In this document: positions 1 to 11,410 of the stretch, piece by piece | Numbering within the stretch: the first letter of the stretch is position 1 | How the letters are laid out: the number at the start of each line of letters is the position of its first letter | Assembly (NCBI GenBank): GCA_944548615.1 | Contig: OX155980.1 | Span: 54,991,903-55,055,902 of the forward strand | Source of the DNA: Micropterix aruncella | Taxonomy: Eukaryota; Arthropoda; Insecta; Lepidoptera; Micropterigidae | Length of the DNA: 64,000 nucleotides | Direction: 5' to 3' | Position numbers and translations under genes: made by a program | The notes under the pieces: generated by a model | Database searches by the model: none | What the model was told of the DNA's origin: nothing | What the model saw: the letters and a program-made list of their open reading frames with translations, nothing else

Positions 1-409
1 TTTTGAGAATTGCTGTTTATTTTATTGTATTTCAACGACACGTTTGTCAAATAATATTTCTTCGACTATACTTGAGCCCGATATTGCGAAATTTAAAAAA
101 GAACGGTTATTTTAATCGACGCCAAAACTCCAACTCTTTAGACGAGTAGACGTTATTAAGATGTGTCTTAAAATGTTTTCCTATTTTCAAAAATACTTTG
201 CATTGTCTTGAAATCAACGAATATTTTGTTTATAGATTCATTATTTTCTCAAAAATTATATTTGTCTAAGACTTTATTTAAATTTTCCTATAATGGTTAC
301 CTACCCGTGATAGCTATAAAATTAACATTTCGGACAAGAAGCCTTAGAGATAAGGTGTGTTATAAACCATACGTTTTGGTGATACTTGACTCGACTGGGT
401 GTAAAGATT

Positions 410-550
410 TTTTAAAAATTCCATTGGACCATTTAATTTTCCATTTAATTCCATTAATTTTATCCCAACAGAAAATGATGAGCCAACAGAGAATCGAACC
501 CGGAACTTAACTAAGATCAGGCGACCTAATCACTATGCCACCGGGCCGAA
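410..550 (-). mobile_element. tRNA-derived SINE
   Basis: Read on the minus strand, the segment has a Pol III A-box-like stretch (TGGCATAGTGATTAGG) followed about 35 bases later by a B-box-like stretch (GGGTTCGATTC). These are the internal promoter parts of a tRNA. The ends do not pair as an acceptor stem, and the body runs on into an AT-rich tail of repeated AATTAAATGG-type words, so this is a tRNA-derived retroposon rather than a working tRNA gene. Boundaries are approximate. Confidence 0.6.
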
Positions 551-1150
551 TAATGCGATATACATCGTAACAAAAATATATGAACGGTACCTACATACCT
601 TACATGCATCATCAAAATCCATGATTTGTACTTCTGACTGAACAACAAAATAAAGAATATTATTAACAAAGGATAATGCACCGGATCGCTACAGTGTGAA
701 CGCTGGATAGCTTCGCTTAAATTATTATATTTTGGTGTTAAAAGTGGAAGTTTTCCTAACTTACCTTAATTATTAGGTGGATGATGATAGCAGACTTGCA
801 AGGACACATAATCAGCACTTAATTACAACGCAGTGAGTAGTATTTCAACTTCAAAATATTGATAACGGAAGGGATTTGAAAAACCGACCGAATCTTTTCG
901 CGTAACTAATCCCGAACCTGATATTTTTTTAATAATAAGGAACAGCAGAATTTGTAAACAAAGAATTGCACAGCTCTATGTCAGCTGTCAACACCGCTCA
1001 AGGAAACCCAAGATTTGACGATTCGATCCACTATCCACAATTACACCACTGATAACATGCGAAATAGCAATTCGCTATAATTCGAACACGATTTAATATT
1101 ATTTTGTTTTTAAATATATAAACAGCGACGAGCGATAAAACAATACGACG
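551..1150. other. No gene recognised
   Basis: AT-rich sequence with no convincing reading frame, repeat or RNA gene. It ends where the CR1-like element begins; the true 5' end of that element may lie a little inside this stretch. Confidence 0.4.
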
Positions 1151-1311
1151 ACCATATTTCATTTCAAACTAATATTTGCCTACCCACATTAGAGGTCGTC
1201 CGTGAAACGGATCGATTTACCCTGTAGTTGGTATCTAAAAGTAAAGGTGGCTGTACATTACCGAATTTCAATCTAAATATAATTGCCGTTTCCGCGGCTG
1301 AAGCTGAAGCG

Positions 1312-2834
1312 ATGACACCCACAAGGACGACAAGGAGAACGAGCAAATTGGCGAAGAAAAAAGGAACCATAACGGAATATTATGACGATACTACTCTGAT
1401 ATCCGGGGCTACGGAAAAATATGAATGTTTACGCGAGGAATACAACTCTATTAATAAAGTAATTAAGACTCTTGGCATGCAGCTTGAGCATGCTAACAGC
1501 GTAAAACTGGAGATGATTAAACAGCACAATGACGACTTTTTGGAATTTGAAAGAGTTTGCCAAGAAAACATAGATTTGAAGACACAGTTATCCAGGTTAA
1601 AAAACGAAATGGATGTAACAGTGACCAACTATTCTAAAGCCATTACGAAACTAGCAGAGTATGAAAAAGAGCATTCAGAATTCAAAGATACTCACGAATA
1701 CGTCTCGTCTTTGGAGAAAAACTCGCCAAATATGAACGAACTGTCACATTTTACTCAAACAAATAAGACGAGTTGTTACTAAACAATATACAAAATGATA
1801 TAAAAATGACAAATGAAATAGCAAGATTAACTATGCTTTTGGGAGAAAAGGAAGCAGAATGCATTACACTAATCGATTCTTTAAGAAAAAGGTTCGGGAA
1901 TAGCAAATAAGAACCTTATCCCACCACCTTAAGAACCTTATCCAAAAAATCGAGGCCTAAACAGGAAACAGTGAATATTATAACTCAATCAAAGGTAATT
2001 ACCGTGGATAATAAAGTCACTGAGAAGAAAAAAAGTACAAGGAAAGGAAAACAAGTCATCAAAAAAACAGTAAAAACTAAAAATTGCGACGAAATTACGA
2101 AAAACAGAAATAAAAAACAAATAAACAAGCCAAACAAGAATCATTTAAAAACAGCGAATATTCCAGTGGAAGCTTTTAAAACCGGTAAAATCGGTATCAA
2201 TTTAGAAATCAGGTCAATTAAGTCCAAGTCCAAGAATAATATGGAGGGTAAAAATAAATTAAGAACAGTACTAATACTGACAGACGAAAATAGGAAAACT
2301 ACATCCAGTCTGATGAATGACTTATTGGCTCCAGGATCCTACTGTAGTACCTGCATCACAAAAATACACGCCCAATTCCGTGGCATCTGTAAGGTTTCAA
2401 AAACCATGCTGAATAAGATGACTAAAGATGACTATGTGATTGTTATGGGAGGACTTCTTTACAGCTACCTGAAAGAAGGCATCTCAAAGAAACAAACTCT
2501 TAATAACATCGAGATTAATATGGCAACTTTAATTGAAATATCAAAAAATACCAACCTTCTGGTGTGTGATATCCCATATAGGCTCAACAATAATAACTAC
2601 AACTACGATATTCTAGACATTAACAAAAAACTTACTGTAATGTGTGCGAATAACAGGCACTTCACATTTATTCCATTTACTGAGATTTTGGTTGAGAGTG
2701 ATTACACATACTCCGGAGCAACACTAAACGTGAATGGAAAGAAGAAATTTTGCTCAAAGGTGAAAGAGAGCATTTTTTCAATTACACAGGATCATACAAG
2801 AAGGTCTTCAAAAAACGGGGGAAGCCGATACTAA
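1312..2834 (+). pseudogene. CR1-like ORF1: coiled coil plus esterase-like domain
   Basis: The ATG at 1312 opens a Lys/Thr/Arg-rich start followed by about 110 residues with heptad-like Leu/Ile/Val spacing, a coiled coil that in related elements makes the RNA-binding ORF1 multimer. Near 1715 the frame shifts, since LEKKLAKYER continues in another frame, and a stop falls at about 1906. From about 1950 to 2834 a second open stretch has a Lys-rich start, then a block (DDYVIVMGG) and a late block (ATLNVNGKKKF) placed like blocks III and V of the SGNH-hydrolase/esterase domain of CR1 ORF1. I see no clear catalytic GDS motif. Function would be RNA binding in retrotransposition; this copy is broken. 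Confidence 0.65.
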
Positions 2835-2849
2835 AACAATCTGCCAACG

Positions 2850-3127
2850 TGACCAGCAAATTCTCTTCCATCCGAAATGACGAACTGCGAATAAGTTTGA
2901 TTCATCAAAATATGCAGGGATTAGAAAACAAGACTCTTGATGTTGGCCTAACTTTAGAAGATTATAACGTTGATATATTTTGTGCAAGTGAAACATGGAT
3001 AAAACAAGGCCAGCAAAACACTATAATTATACCAGGCTACACAATGGCTTTCTACTTTACTAGATCCAATGCGATTAGAGGTGGCTCTGCTGTATTCGTA
3101 AAAAGTAGTGTTGTGTATTGTCCTCGG
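2850..3127 (+). pseudogene. APE-type endonuclease, N-terminal piece only
   Basis: This begins the second ORF of the CR1-like element. The metal-binding Asn in LIHQNMQGLENK and the Glu in CASETW are the first two signatures of the apurinic-like endonuclease that nicks target DNA. After about 90 residues (…FVKSSVVYCPR) the homology stops and the next codons in a shifted frame (EEIIKVAQSLKPKS) belong to the region just before the RT. About 150-200 residues of endonuclease, including the SDH-type catalytic end, are therefore missing. Confidence 0.7.
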
Positions 3128-3269
3128 TGCCTAGAGAGGAGATTATAAAAGTGGCCCAATCACTTAAGCCCAAGTCGTCGACTGACATGTGGTATGTGTC
3201 CAGCCGATTACTAAAGTCATCAACGCCTGCACTAGCAGATTATCTTTGCGCTCTGTTTAATTCATGCAA

Positions 3270-3570
3270 AAAGATTTGAATTTTCTATTTTTAATTTAAT
3301 TTTTCGTAGACTATTTTAATAATTACTTTTATTTGATTGTGTCTAGAAATATATGCATTGTTAATAAATAGTAATCATAATGCACAAAGAAAATTGCTCA
3401 AGTCTGCCTTAGAACAGGCTCAGGCCTAGTTAGGCGACTTTCGGTCATAACCATGTCCCAGTCACAATAAGAACCAGTTTTCTGCTATTGCCTCATTTAC
3501 ATACAGTGTGACATGGTAAAATGTACTAGTTAAGTTTTGTAATACCTACTCTAAATAAAATAAATAAAAT
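3270..3570. mobile_element. LINE 3'-UTR fragment inserted in the CR1-like RT
   Basis: The host reading (…LADYLCALFNSC) stops at about 3270 and resumes at about 3571 (VEGTFPDKLKLAKII). Between them is about 300 bases with no reading frame, ending in an AAATAAAATAAATAAAAT tail. A tailed, non-coding 3' end of this length is typical of a severely 5'-truncated LINE in plus orientation. I could not make out a clean target duplication. Confidence 0.5.
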
Positions 3571-3975
3571 AGTAGAAGGCACCTTTCCGGACAAATTAAA
3601 ATTGGCAAAAATTATACCTTTATTCAAAAAAGGGTGTCGTGATAACATGGATAACTATAGACCGATATCCATATTACCGGCCTTTAGCAAAATTTTTGAA
3701 AAATTAATATTGAATCGCATTACTAAATTTTTCGACACTCACGACATTATTAACAGTAAACAGTTTGGTTTTCGGGCAGGATTATCGACTATTAATGCTA
3801 CATCGAAACTACTGCATGAGTTATTGAATGGGCTGGATAGTTCTAAAACAGTTATTGGTCTATTTTGTGACCTGTCAAAAGCATTTGACTGCGTTAACCA
3901 CAATATTCTACTGAATAAATTAGAACACTTTAGTATCAGAGACAAAGGGCTAAATCTAATTCAATCATACCTACA
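3571..3975 (+). pseudogene. CR1-like reverse transcriptase, N-terminal half
   Basis: This open stretch has the LINE RT landmarks: KLAKIIPLFKKG, YRPISILPAFSKIFEK (RT motif 1), QFGFRAGLST, and LFCDLSKAFDCVNH, which carries the first catalytic Asp of motif A. It stops at NLIQSYL where a 1.19-kb insert begins and continues after 5168. The preceding RT piece (about 3130-3270, KPKSSTDMWYVSSRLLK) belongs to the same ORF before the first insert. Confidence 0.85.
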
Positions 3976-4343
3976 TATATATATCCTTCTAGCCGTGTTC
4001 GGCCATAGCGACTGCATTGTAGATTCTAGTGACTTCTTTAGTCTTCTCAGAGTCCATTGTTCGCAAGCAGTCAAGTGCGCAGGGTATATTATAGTGCACA
4101 GGTGGGCGCGCGACCACGGGTGCACTCTCTCTTCCTCCCTCTTCTGAACCCGATGGAACGGAGACCGTTACGACCAGAGAAAAGTTTGGATGCAGATAAA
4201 ATAAAATAAATTAATTAATCGCCAACACAGCAATGGCTGTCATTGTTAAATTTGTACTCAATATTGCAGCTATTTTTTTTCGGATTTAGTACGTTTTTCC
4301 ACACTGTCATTTATGAATTTGTTAATAAGGCTTGTGGCGATGT

Positions 4344-4640
4344 TTAAGGTTTTTCTGGAGCTATTGTAGAGATGACCGGTGATTTATTGGTAGTTGTTGT
4401 AGTAGGCGGTGATGTAGAAGATGCATTATTGGATTTATCCTGGTTTCTTGATGATCTCGTGTTGTTACTCATGGGGCTGTGTTGAATACAGCATACAGCC
4501 TCTTGTTCCGACATTATACAAAATTGTGATAGTTTCCCTTTTGGCAAATCCCCGTCAGTTTTTGTACAATTTTCCGGCGGTAGACATACTCCTAAAACGC
4601 CATTTATTTCACATGACTCTTCACGGCAGTGTATATGCCA
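4344..4640 (-). pseudogene. CLIP domain and Ser/Thr-rich linker fragment
   Basis: In a different minus frame, starting within the last codons of the protease piece, the translation reads ESCEINGVLGVCLPPENC then LSQFCIMSEQEAVCCI, the six-Cys pattern of a CLIP domain (C…GVC…C…C…CC). It is followed by about 50 residues of Ser/Thr/Asn-rich linker and a stop at 4344. In arthropod clotting and melanisation proteases the CLIP domain precedes the protease domain. Here it follows the protease C-terminus, so two gene copies or two exons have been joined in reversed order. Confidence 0.75.
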
Positions 4641-5040
4641 GGTCCCTTGGCACTTCCGCAAGGGCTCTTTCCAATACTGGTAACGGCGATTATGTTGAAG
4701 AGGCATTGGTTGTCAGCTATCGTCACTTGCAGAGGTCCACCACTATCGCCTCCACAAGAGTCTCGTCCTCCTTCTAAGCTTCCAGCGCACAATTGATCGT
4801 CCGTTATACCTTGCGGTAACCTCTTTCTGAGAGTCTTTGCATATAGTCTTCGACAGGTCGGCTGGTCAATCAAATCCACCACCACCTTCAGTAAGTCGTC
4901 CGATGTATCTTCAGCAAAGTCGATCTGCCCCCAGCCAGTAACGACAGCTCGCTTGTTTTCGATGGTCGACTTTGTCCATAGACACGCTGGTTGAATATTT
5001 AATGTAAACTCAGACCGATAAGATCCTTCGGGACGCGTCC
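4610..5040 (-). pseudogene. S1 serine protease, C-terminal half
   Basis: Reading down from about 5040 on the minus strand the frame gives EFTLNIQPACLW, then VVTGWGQ, LCAGSLEGGRDSCGGDSGGPL and finally GPGIYTAVKSHVK. These are the standard blocks of the second half of a trypsin-like domain, including the active-site Ser in GDSGGP and six-odd conserved Cys. The His and Asp of the triad lie in the missing first half. Upstream of about 5040 the frame meets a stop (TAA), so an exon edge or truncation lies there. It is intronless over about 430 bases. It probably derives from a CLIP-type protease of the immune or clotting cascades; it is non-functional here. Confidence 0.85.
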
Positions 5041-5179
5041 CGTGTTAACCGCGAGTGAATCCAGACTGTGGAATTGCACTGTATTCTTATAAATTTATTA
5101 TTTAATTATTAATTAGAGGTGAGAAAATTTTAAAATATGTTGACACTTAGAATTTAAATTTCGAATACTCATACCTACA

Positions 5180-6134
5180 AAATAGGTATCAAACGACAGA
5201 AGTAAATGGAACAAGAAGCCAACCGATTCTGGTAACAAAGGGTGTACCTCAAGGTTCCATTCTAGGTCCATTTTTATTTTTAAAGTACACCAGTGACTTG
5301 CCGGGATGTGTGTCATCCGAGAATGATGACATTACACTGTTTGCAGATGACACATCTCTTATCTTCTGTGACCAAAATAAGGAATCATTAATAAATAGAA
5401 TTAGGTATACGAGTGATCAACTCTTGATTTGGTTTAATTCTAATGAATTACGTCTAAATATTACAAAATCAAAAATAATTCCTTTTCGCTTAAGACCTGC
5501 CAATGTTTACTATTTAAATGAATTACACGACTATTTTGAAATCGACATCACAGAAGATATAAATTTTCTAGGATTAAGAATTGACAGTAAATTACAATGG
5601 AATGCGCACATCCAACAATTAGCTAGTAAGCTATGTAGCTCGATATACTCTATTTAAAAAATCAGAAGTCTTTGTGGTTTTGCGGCAGCCAAATTAGTAT
5701 ACTTTGCGTATTTTAACTCATTAATGACGTATGGACCACTATTTTGGGGAAATGCTGCAACCAATAAAAGAATCTTTCTTTTGCAAAAGAGAGCACTGCG
5801 CAGCATGTATGAGGTAACGACTAGGACCTCATGCAAAGAATATTTCATCAAGGCAAGGGTAATGACTATGTATTCGGCGTTCATATACCAGTGTTTAATG
5901 TATGCTAGACAGCACCTAATAGAAACACCAATTAATGCAGACATTCACTCGCATCATACCCGCGGTAGCTCCCTTTTATGCGTACCCCGAATACGACTGG
6001 CAAAAGTACAGAAAAGCTACTTGTACCTTAGCATTAAATTCTATAATCTACTCCCTACAAAATTTAAACAGCTGGAGGACATAAAATTAAAAAAAAACCA
6101 TCAAGGAGATGCTGATAGGCCACCCTTTCTATAA
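5180..6134 (+). pseudogene. CR1-like reverse transcriptase, C-terminal half and tail
   Basis: The frame resumes with GVPQGSILGPFLF (RT motif B) and ITLFADDTSLIF, the FADD catalytic box, then motif D/E (FLGLRIDSKLQW). A stop at 5655 splits it, after which the typical C-terminal region of the group continues (YGPLFWGNAATNKR, LQKRALRSMY, RIRLAKVQKSYLYLSIKFYN) to 6134. The polymerase core residues are present, but the stop, the two inserts and the deletion make it dead. Confidence 0.85.
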
Positions 6135-6545
6135 TTTGGCCGAATTTGAGGGCCATGATTTTTCAAATATTGTGCCCATTTAAATTACTTAAAAAAGTAG
6201 AGCCTTATTGTCTGATTATTTTATATGGTCTTATATCTGTACTTTTAGTTTAAAATGCATAACGTAGATTTAATTTGATTATTTAACATTTTACTGACAA
6301 TTTGAATATTACGATAAATAATTTTACTACGTATCTTTTCGAATTACTAACTACTTCAAATATTAAGCTTCTATTTTGATTATTCATATTTATAGTTTGA
6401 CAATCTAGTAGTTAATTCTTGACTACCTATGAATGTTCAGTAAAGAGTAGTAACGAAACTTACTACATAACCCAATTATTTTGACACGTCCAAGAGCGGT
6501 CTTTAGCCGTCAATTGGACACGACAAAAATGTAATGTAATGTAAT

Positions 6546-8105
<1,560 letters not shown>

Positions 8106-8106
8106 C

Positions 8107-8569
<463 letters not shown>

Positions 8570-8570
<1 letters not shown>

Positions 8571-8985
8571 TAAATAAAAGTAATATCTATATATGTATGT
8601 AAAAGAACGTGGTGACTGACTGATTCATAATCGCCGAGCTGAAACTGCTGAAGCTACAAACACGAAATTTTCCACAGAGGTTCCTTTTAGGACGTAGGCA
8701 CTAAGAAGGAATTTTGCGAAAATCAATTTCTAAAGGATCGAAAATTGATAAAATAGTTTTTTCTGGTTTTCTTAATATCTCTTAATCTCGGTCAGGTCAG
8801 TTTTACTCAAAACGGGTTGCCCATATAAATGTAATGGATTTTTAGGATTTTTCCATAAACATCTCTTGAAAGAAATAATCGGGATTGAAGTGATCGAAAA
8901 GGGCTAAAATGTTGTATACGGTTTTCTCAACATCTCTTAATCCCGATTATACATTAGATCGGTTTTACTAAAAAAATGCTTCCTC
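8570..8985 (+). mobile_element. Helitron-like end fragment
   Basis: The stretch ggtgactgactgattcataa followed by gctgaaactgctgaagctac resembles the 5' part of lepidopteran Helitron-type repeats, and its text is the reverse-complement counterpart of the units at 28.5-29.9 kb (gtagcttcagcggtt…). No coding sequence and no clean termini are visible. Confidence 0.4.
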
Positions 8986-9099
8986 CTATTATATAAGTAG
9001 ATAGATATGTGTAGGTACATATAATAGTATACACATGAAATAGTATACTGGAGTACCTAGAGCCTCAACGTATAGTAGTTCCATTGCCTTTCCTATTGA

Positions 9100-9340
9100 A
9101 ATATTTAGAATAGAATAGAATAGAATAACTTTATTGTGCTATAAAAACATAACATAATGAATATTACGCTGGTTTTATAAAAAAGACAATTTATGCACAA
9201 ATGGCGGACTTATCGCTATAGCGATATCTTAAAGTCAACCATATTTACTGTATCGGGCCTCTTAATAGCGTCAAAACTGTCGTTGGACAAAATTCAGCTT
9301 CTTCATTGATGTGGTAAGCTCTACCACAATAAGACAAGTT
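9100..9340 (-). mobile_element. LINE 3' end with (ATTCT)n tail
   Basis: Four copies of TAGAA at 9108-9127 followed by taactttattgtgctataa and aaatggcggacttatcgcta. Read on the minus strand this is a LINE 3' UTR ending in a polyadenylation-like AATAAAG and a pentamer tail, with no RT retained. Confidence 0.5.
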
Positions 9341-9344
9341 TGAA

Positions 9345-9440
9345 ATCAAATCAAATCAAATAATTTATTGTCCTAAAAGCTAATACATAGTTGTATTACA
9401 TTTATATTTGGACGTGATATGATTGAATTCTTCATTTATT
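9345..9440 (-). mobile_element. Second LINE 3' tail, (ATTTG)n type
   Basis: Repeats of AAATC at 9347-9360 lead into aatttattgtcctaaaagc, again the mirror image of a LINE tail (…AATAAATT then a pentamer repeat). It sits directly beside the preceding tail and is a different family. Confidence 0.4.
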
Positions 9441-10620
9441 ATCAAATTCTTCTATTAATAATCAAAACATAAAAGGTTAGTCGTAAGAATAAAGAAGGTA
9501 TTATTGTAGAATTAAATCGAGTCTCACCATTTCGTTTACCAGATAAAAAAGACAGAGAAAGATATGTAGAAAGTAAGATATAGAGAAGATATGTAGAAAT
9601 TAACTCAATAAGAAGTGATTGTATTACATTGAATATAATGAATAATGTAATGAGAAGAAAAAAAGAAGGTTATAATGAACATAATTAATTCTTAAAACTA
9701 CCGATAAAAATAAGTTTCTTTTTATAAAATTAATAAATGTAATGTCAAAAAGAACAAAAAAATGTGACGATAGTCAAGAAGTTAAATATAATGTCTTAGT
9801 GATTATATTGCAAATAAAAATAGTCAAGATATAATTAATATGTGTACCTAATAATGGAAATAGTCAATACATTTTAGTCAAATAAAAAATCGATTAAAAA
9901 CCTATTACAGAAAGAGATATAGTCGAGATGCATACAGTTTTTAGAGATCGTTAATGTCGTACAATTCTCTTTCAATGAGATATAATTTGAGTTTATTTTT
10001 AAATTGGGGCATTTTTTCAATTAGGGCAGTTTGTATAATCATTTTCATATAATGTATTTATATTTACGATCTTGCATCCAATAATCGGTTAATAGTTTGA
10101 CGTAAAGGCTTTTAATACATAAATTTAAACAAAGCTACAATCCATGTAATACAAAATTTTCAACTAAATCACTTAATCAAAAATTTAAATAGATTATATG
10201 CTAGACTCTACAGAAATTATACAAAATACGAAGTTGAAGTAGGTATTCAAAATACTCAAAGTAGGTTATTAAAATTATTACAAGAAAACTTAAAATCTAT
10301 CAAAGATTTACTTACATTAGGTAATTTAAAAAAAAAAGACAGTTTTAGTTACTACATGTTTTAAGAATAAAACTAGCATTAAAAGAAACAAAATAAATGA
10401 TTCATCAAATTAAAAAATATTTTAACCGGTAAAAAAATAATCAAAAATATGGTGATCTAATTTGTATTAATTATGACATTACGAAAATCGGAATGAAATC
10501 ATAATAATAGTATTTACAACACAAAGATCAGGATAGCCCAGGATTTTTTTATTTGCAAAAAGATTGTTACAGAAAAATATTCTTAACCTACTCAAACTGA
10601 AAGCTTAATAAACGTAGTAA
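9441..10620. other. Very AT-rich stretch with broken coding-like pieces
   Basis: Base composition is more AT-rich than the neighbours. Plus-strand open pieces include 9476-9580 (35 codons), a following piece to about 9690, and 10116-10364 (82 codons without an ATG, rich in Asn, Leu, Lys, Tyr and Ile). I do not recognise the products. They could be remains of a foreign AT-rich gene or chance reading frames in AT-rich DNA. Confidence 0.35.
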
Positions 10621-10810
10621 AATATTAAGGCCGGTTTTCTATATGTGACCTGTTAGTAAAAGTAAAAGTATGAGTAAAACCGTCGGTTTGCTTAATATAC
10701 CATACATTTTGCATTTCAATAGGTAACCGATATCGGTGGATCAAACCAACAGTAAGTTTCTTTCATACAAAATGAGATATAAATGTAAATGGTTAAATTC
10801 GGCCAGTTGC

Positions 10811-10925
10811 TGGGGGGGGGGGGAGTGTGAGGAAGAGAGGGAGAGGGAAAGGGGTGGATAGAGGGGGGAAGGGGGTAGGCGAATAGGGAGGGGAAAGAGG
10901 ACTGGGAAGGAGGGGGGGAGGGGAA
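10811..10925. repeat. G-rich polypurine tract
   Basis: About 115 bases nearly free of pyrimidines on the plus strand, with a run of 13 G and several further runs of 4-7 G. It has quadruplex and triplex potential. A 76-codon minus frame made of Pro/Ser is a by-product. Confidence 0.85.
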
Positions 10926-10929
10926 TTTT

Positions 10930-11410
10930 TGTTTATTATATTGCATTTTAGCAAACTTTTGTCAAATGAAATATCTTGGACTATGCATTTGAGGTCTCTC
11001 GCGGCAACACGAACTACGGGAAAACTACCGCTTACAGGCTAATGTGCACATATGATTCCTGTTTCTCCGACATTTTTAACTTTAATCAATCGACGTTCGT
11101 CGAGGAACTATTCAAATCAATTCAACCTAATTGCTAGTATCTAAATTTGAATAACGCACACACATAATATGCTATACACATGGAAAATATTATATAACAA
11201 ACACCTAAGCATCTACAATAAACATATTTTACTGATATAGTTATTATGCAAACAACAGCCTGCTTTAAATAATCTTAATATTACATATAAGTATCTGTAT
11301 TAGATATATGTATATTCATATACCATTGTCCAGCACCTTAACCTTTTCCAATTCGCTGTTTTCTCAGCGGCTTTCGATTCATTAACTAAATATTTTATTT
11401 CAATTTGTAA
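10930..11410. other. No gene recognised
   Basis: AT-rich, featureless sequence up to the TTAA that begins the large palindrome. Confidence 0.4.

Larger units (their letters stand above)
3976..5168 (-). mobile_element. 1.19-kb insert carrying serine-protease sequence, with 11-bp target duplication
   Basis: The 11 bases tcatacctaca occur at 3965-3975 and again at 5169-5179. Removing everything between restores the RT reading NLIQSYLQNRYQTTEVNG. An 11-bp duplication points to LINE-driven retroposition rather than a cut-and-paste or Helitron insertion. The insert has a GC-rich repeat-like part (about 3980-4200) and minus-strand protease and CLIP sequence (4344-5040). No clear poly-A tail is visible at either end. 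Confidence 0.75.
1150..6545 (+). mobile_element. CR1-like non-LTR retrotransposon, broken and twice interrupted
   Basis: In order on the plus strand lie a coiled-coil ORF1 with an esterase-like second half, the start of an APE endonuclease, the reverse transcriptase and its C-terminal region, then an AT-rich 3' UTR ending in repeats of the pentamer TGTAA near 6530. The ORF1 esterase, APE endonuclease, FADD active site and short-motif tail together fit the CR1 group. Most of the endonuclease and the start of the RT are deleted at about 3127. Two foreign inserts (about 3270-3570 and 3976-5168) split the RT. It cannot be autonomous. The 5' end is a guess. Confidence 0.8.

Noticed and set aside
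478..548. A functional tRNA gene on the minus strand
   Set aside because: A and B boxes are present but no acceptor stem or complete cloverleaf can be drawn; a SINE explains it better.
3976..5168. Helitron-mediated capture of the protease exons
   Set aside because: An 11-bp target duplication is present and no TC/CTAG ends are seen, so retroposition fits better.
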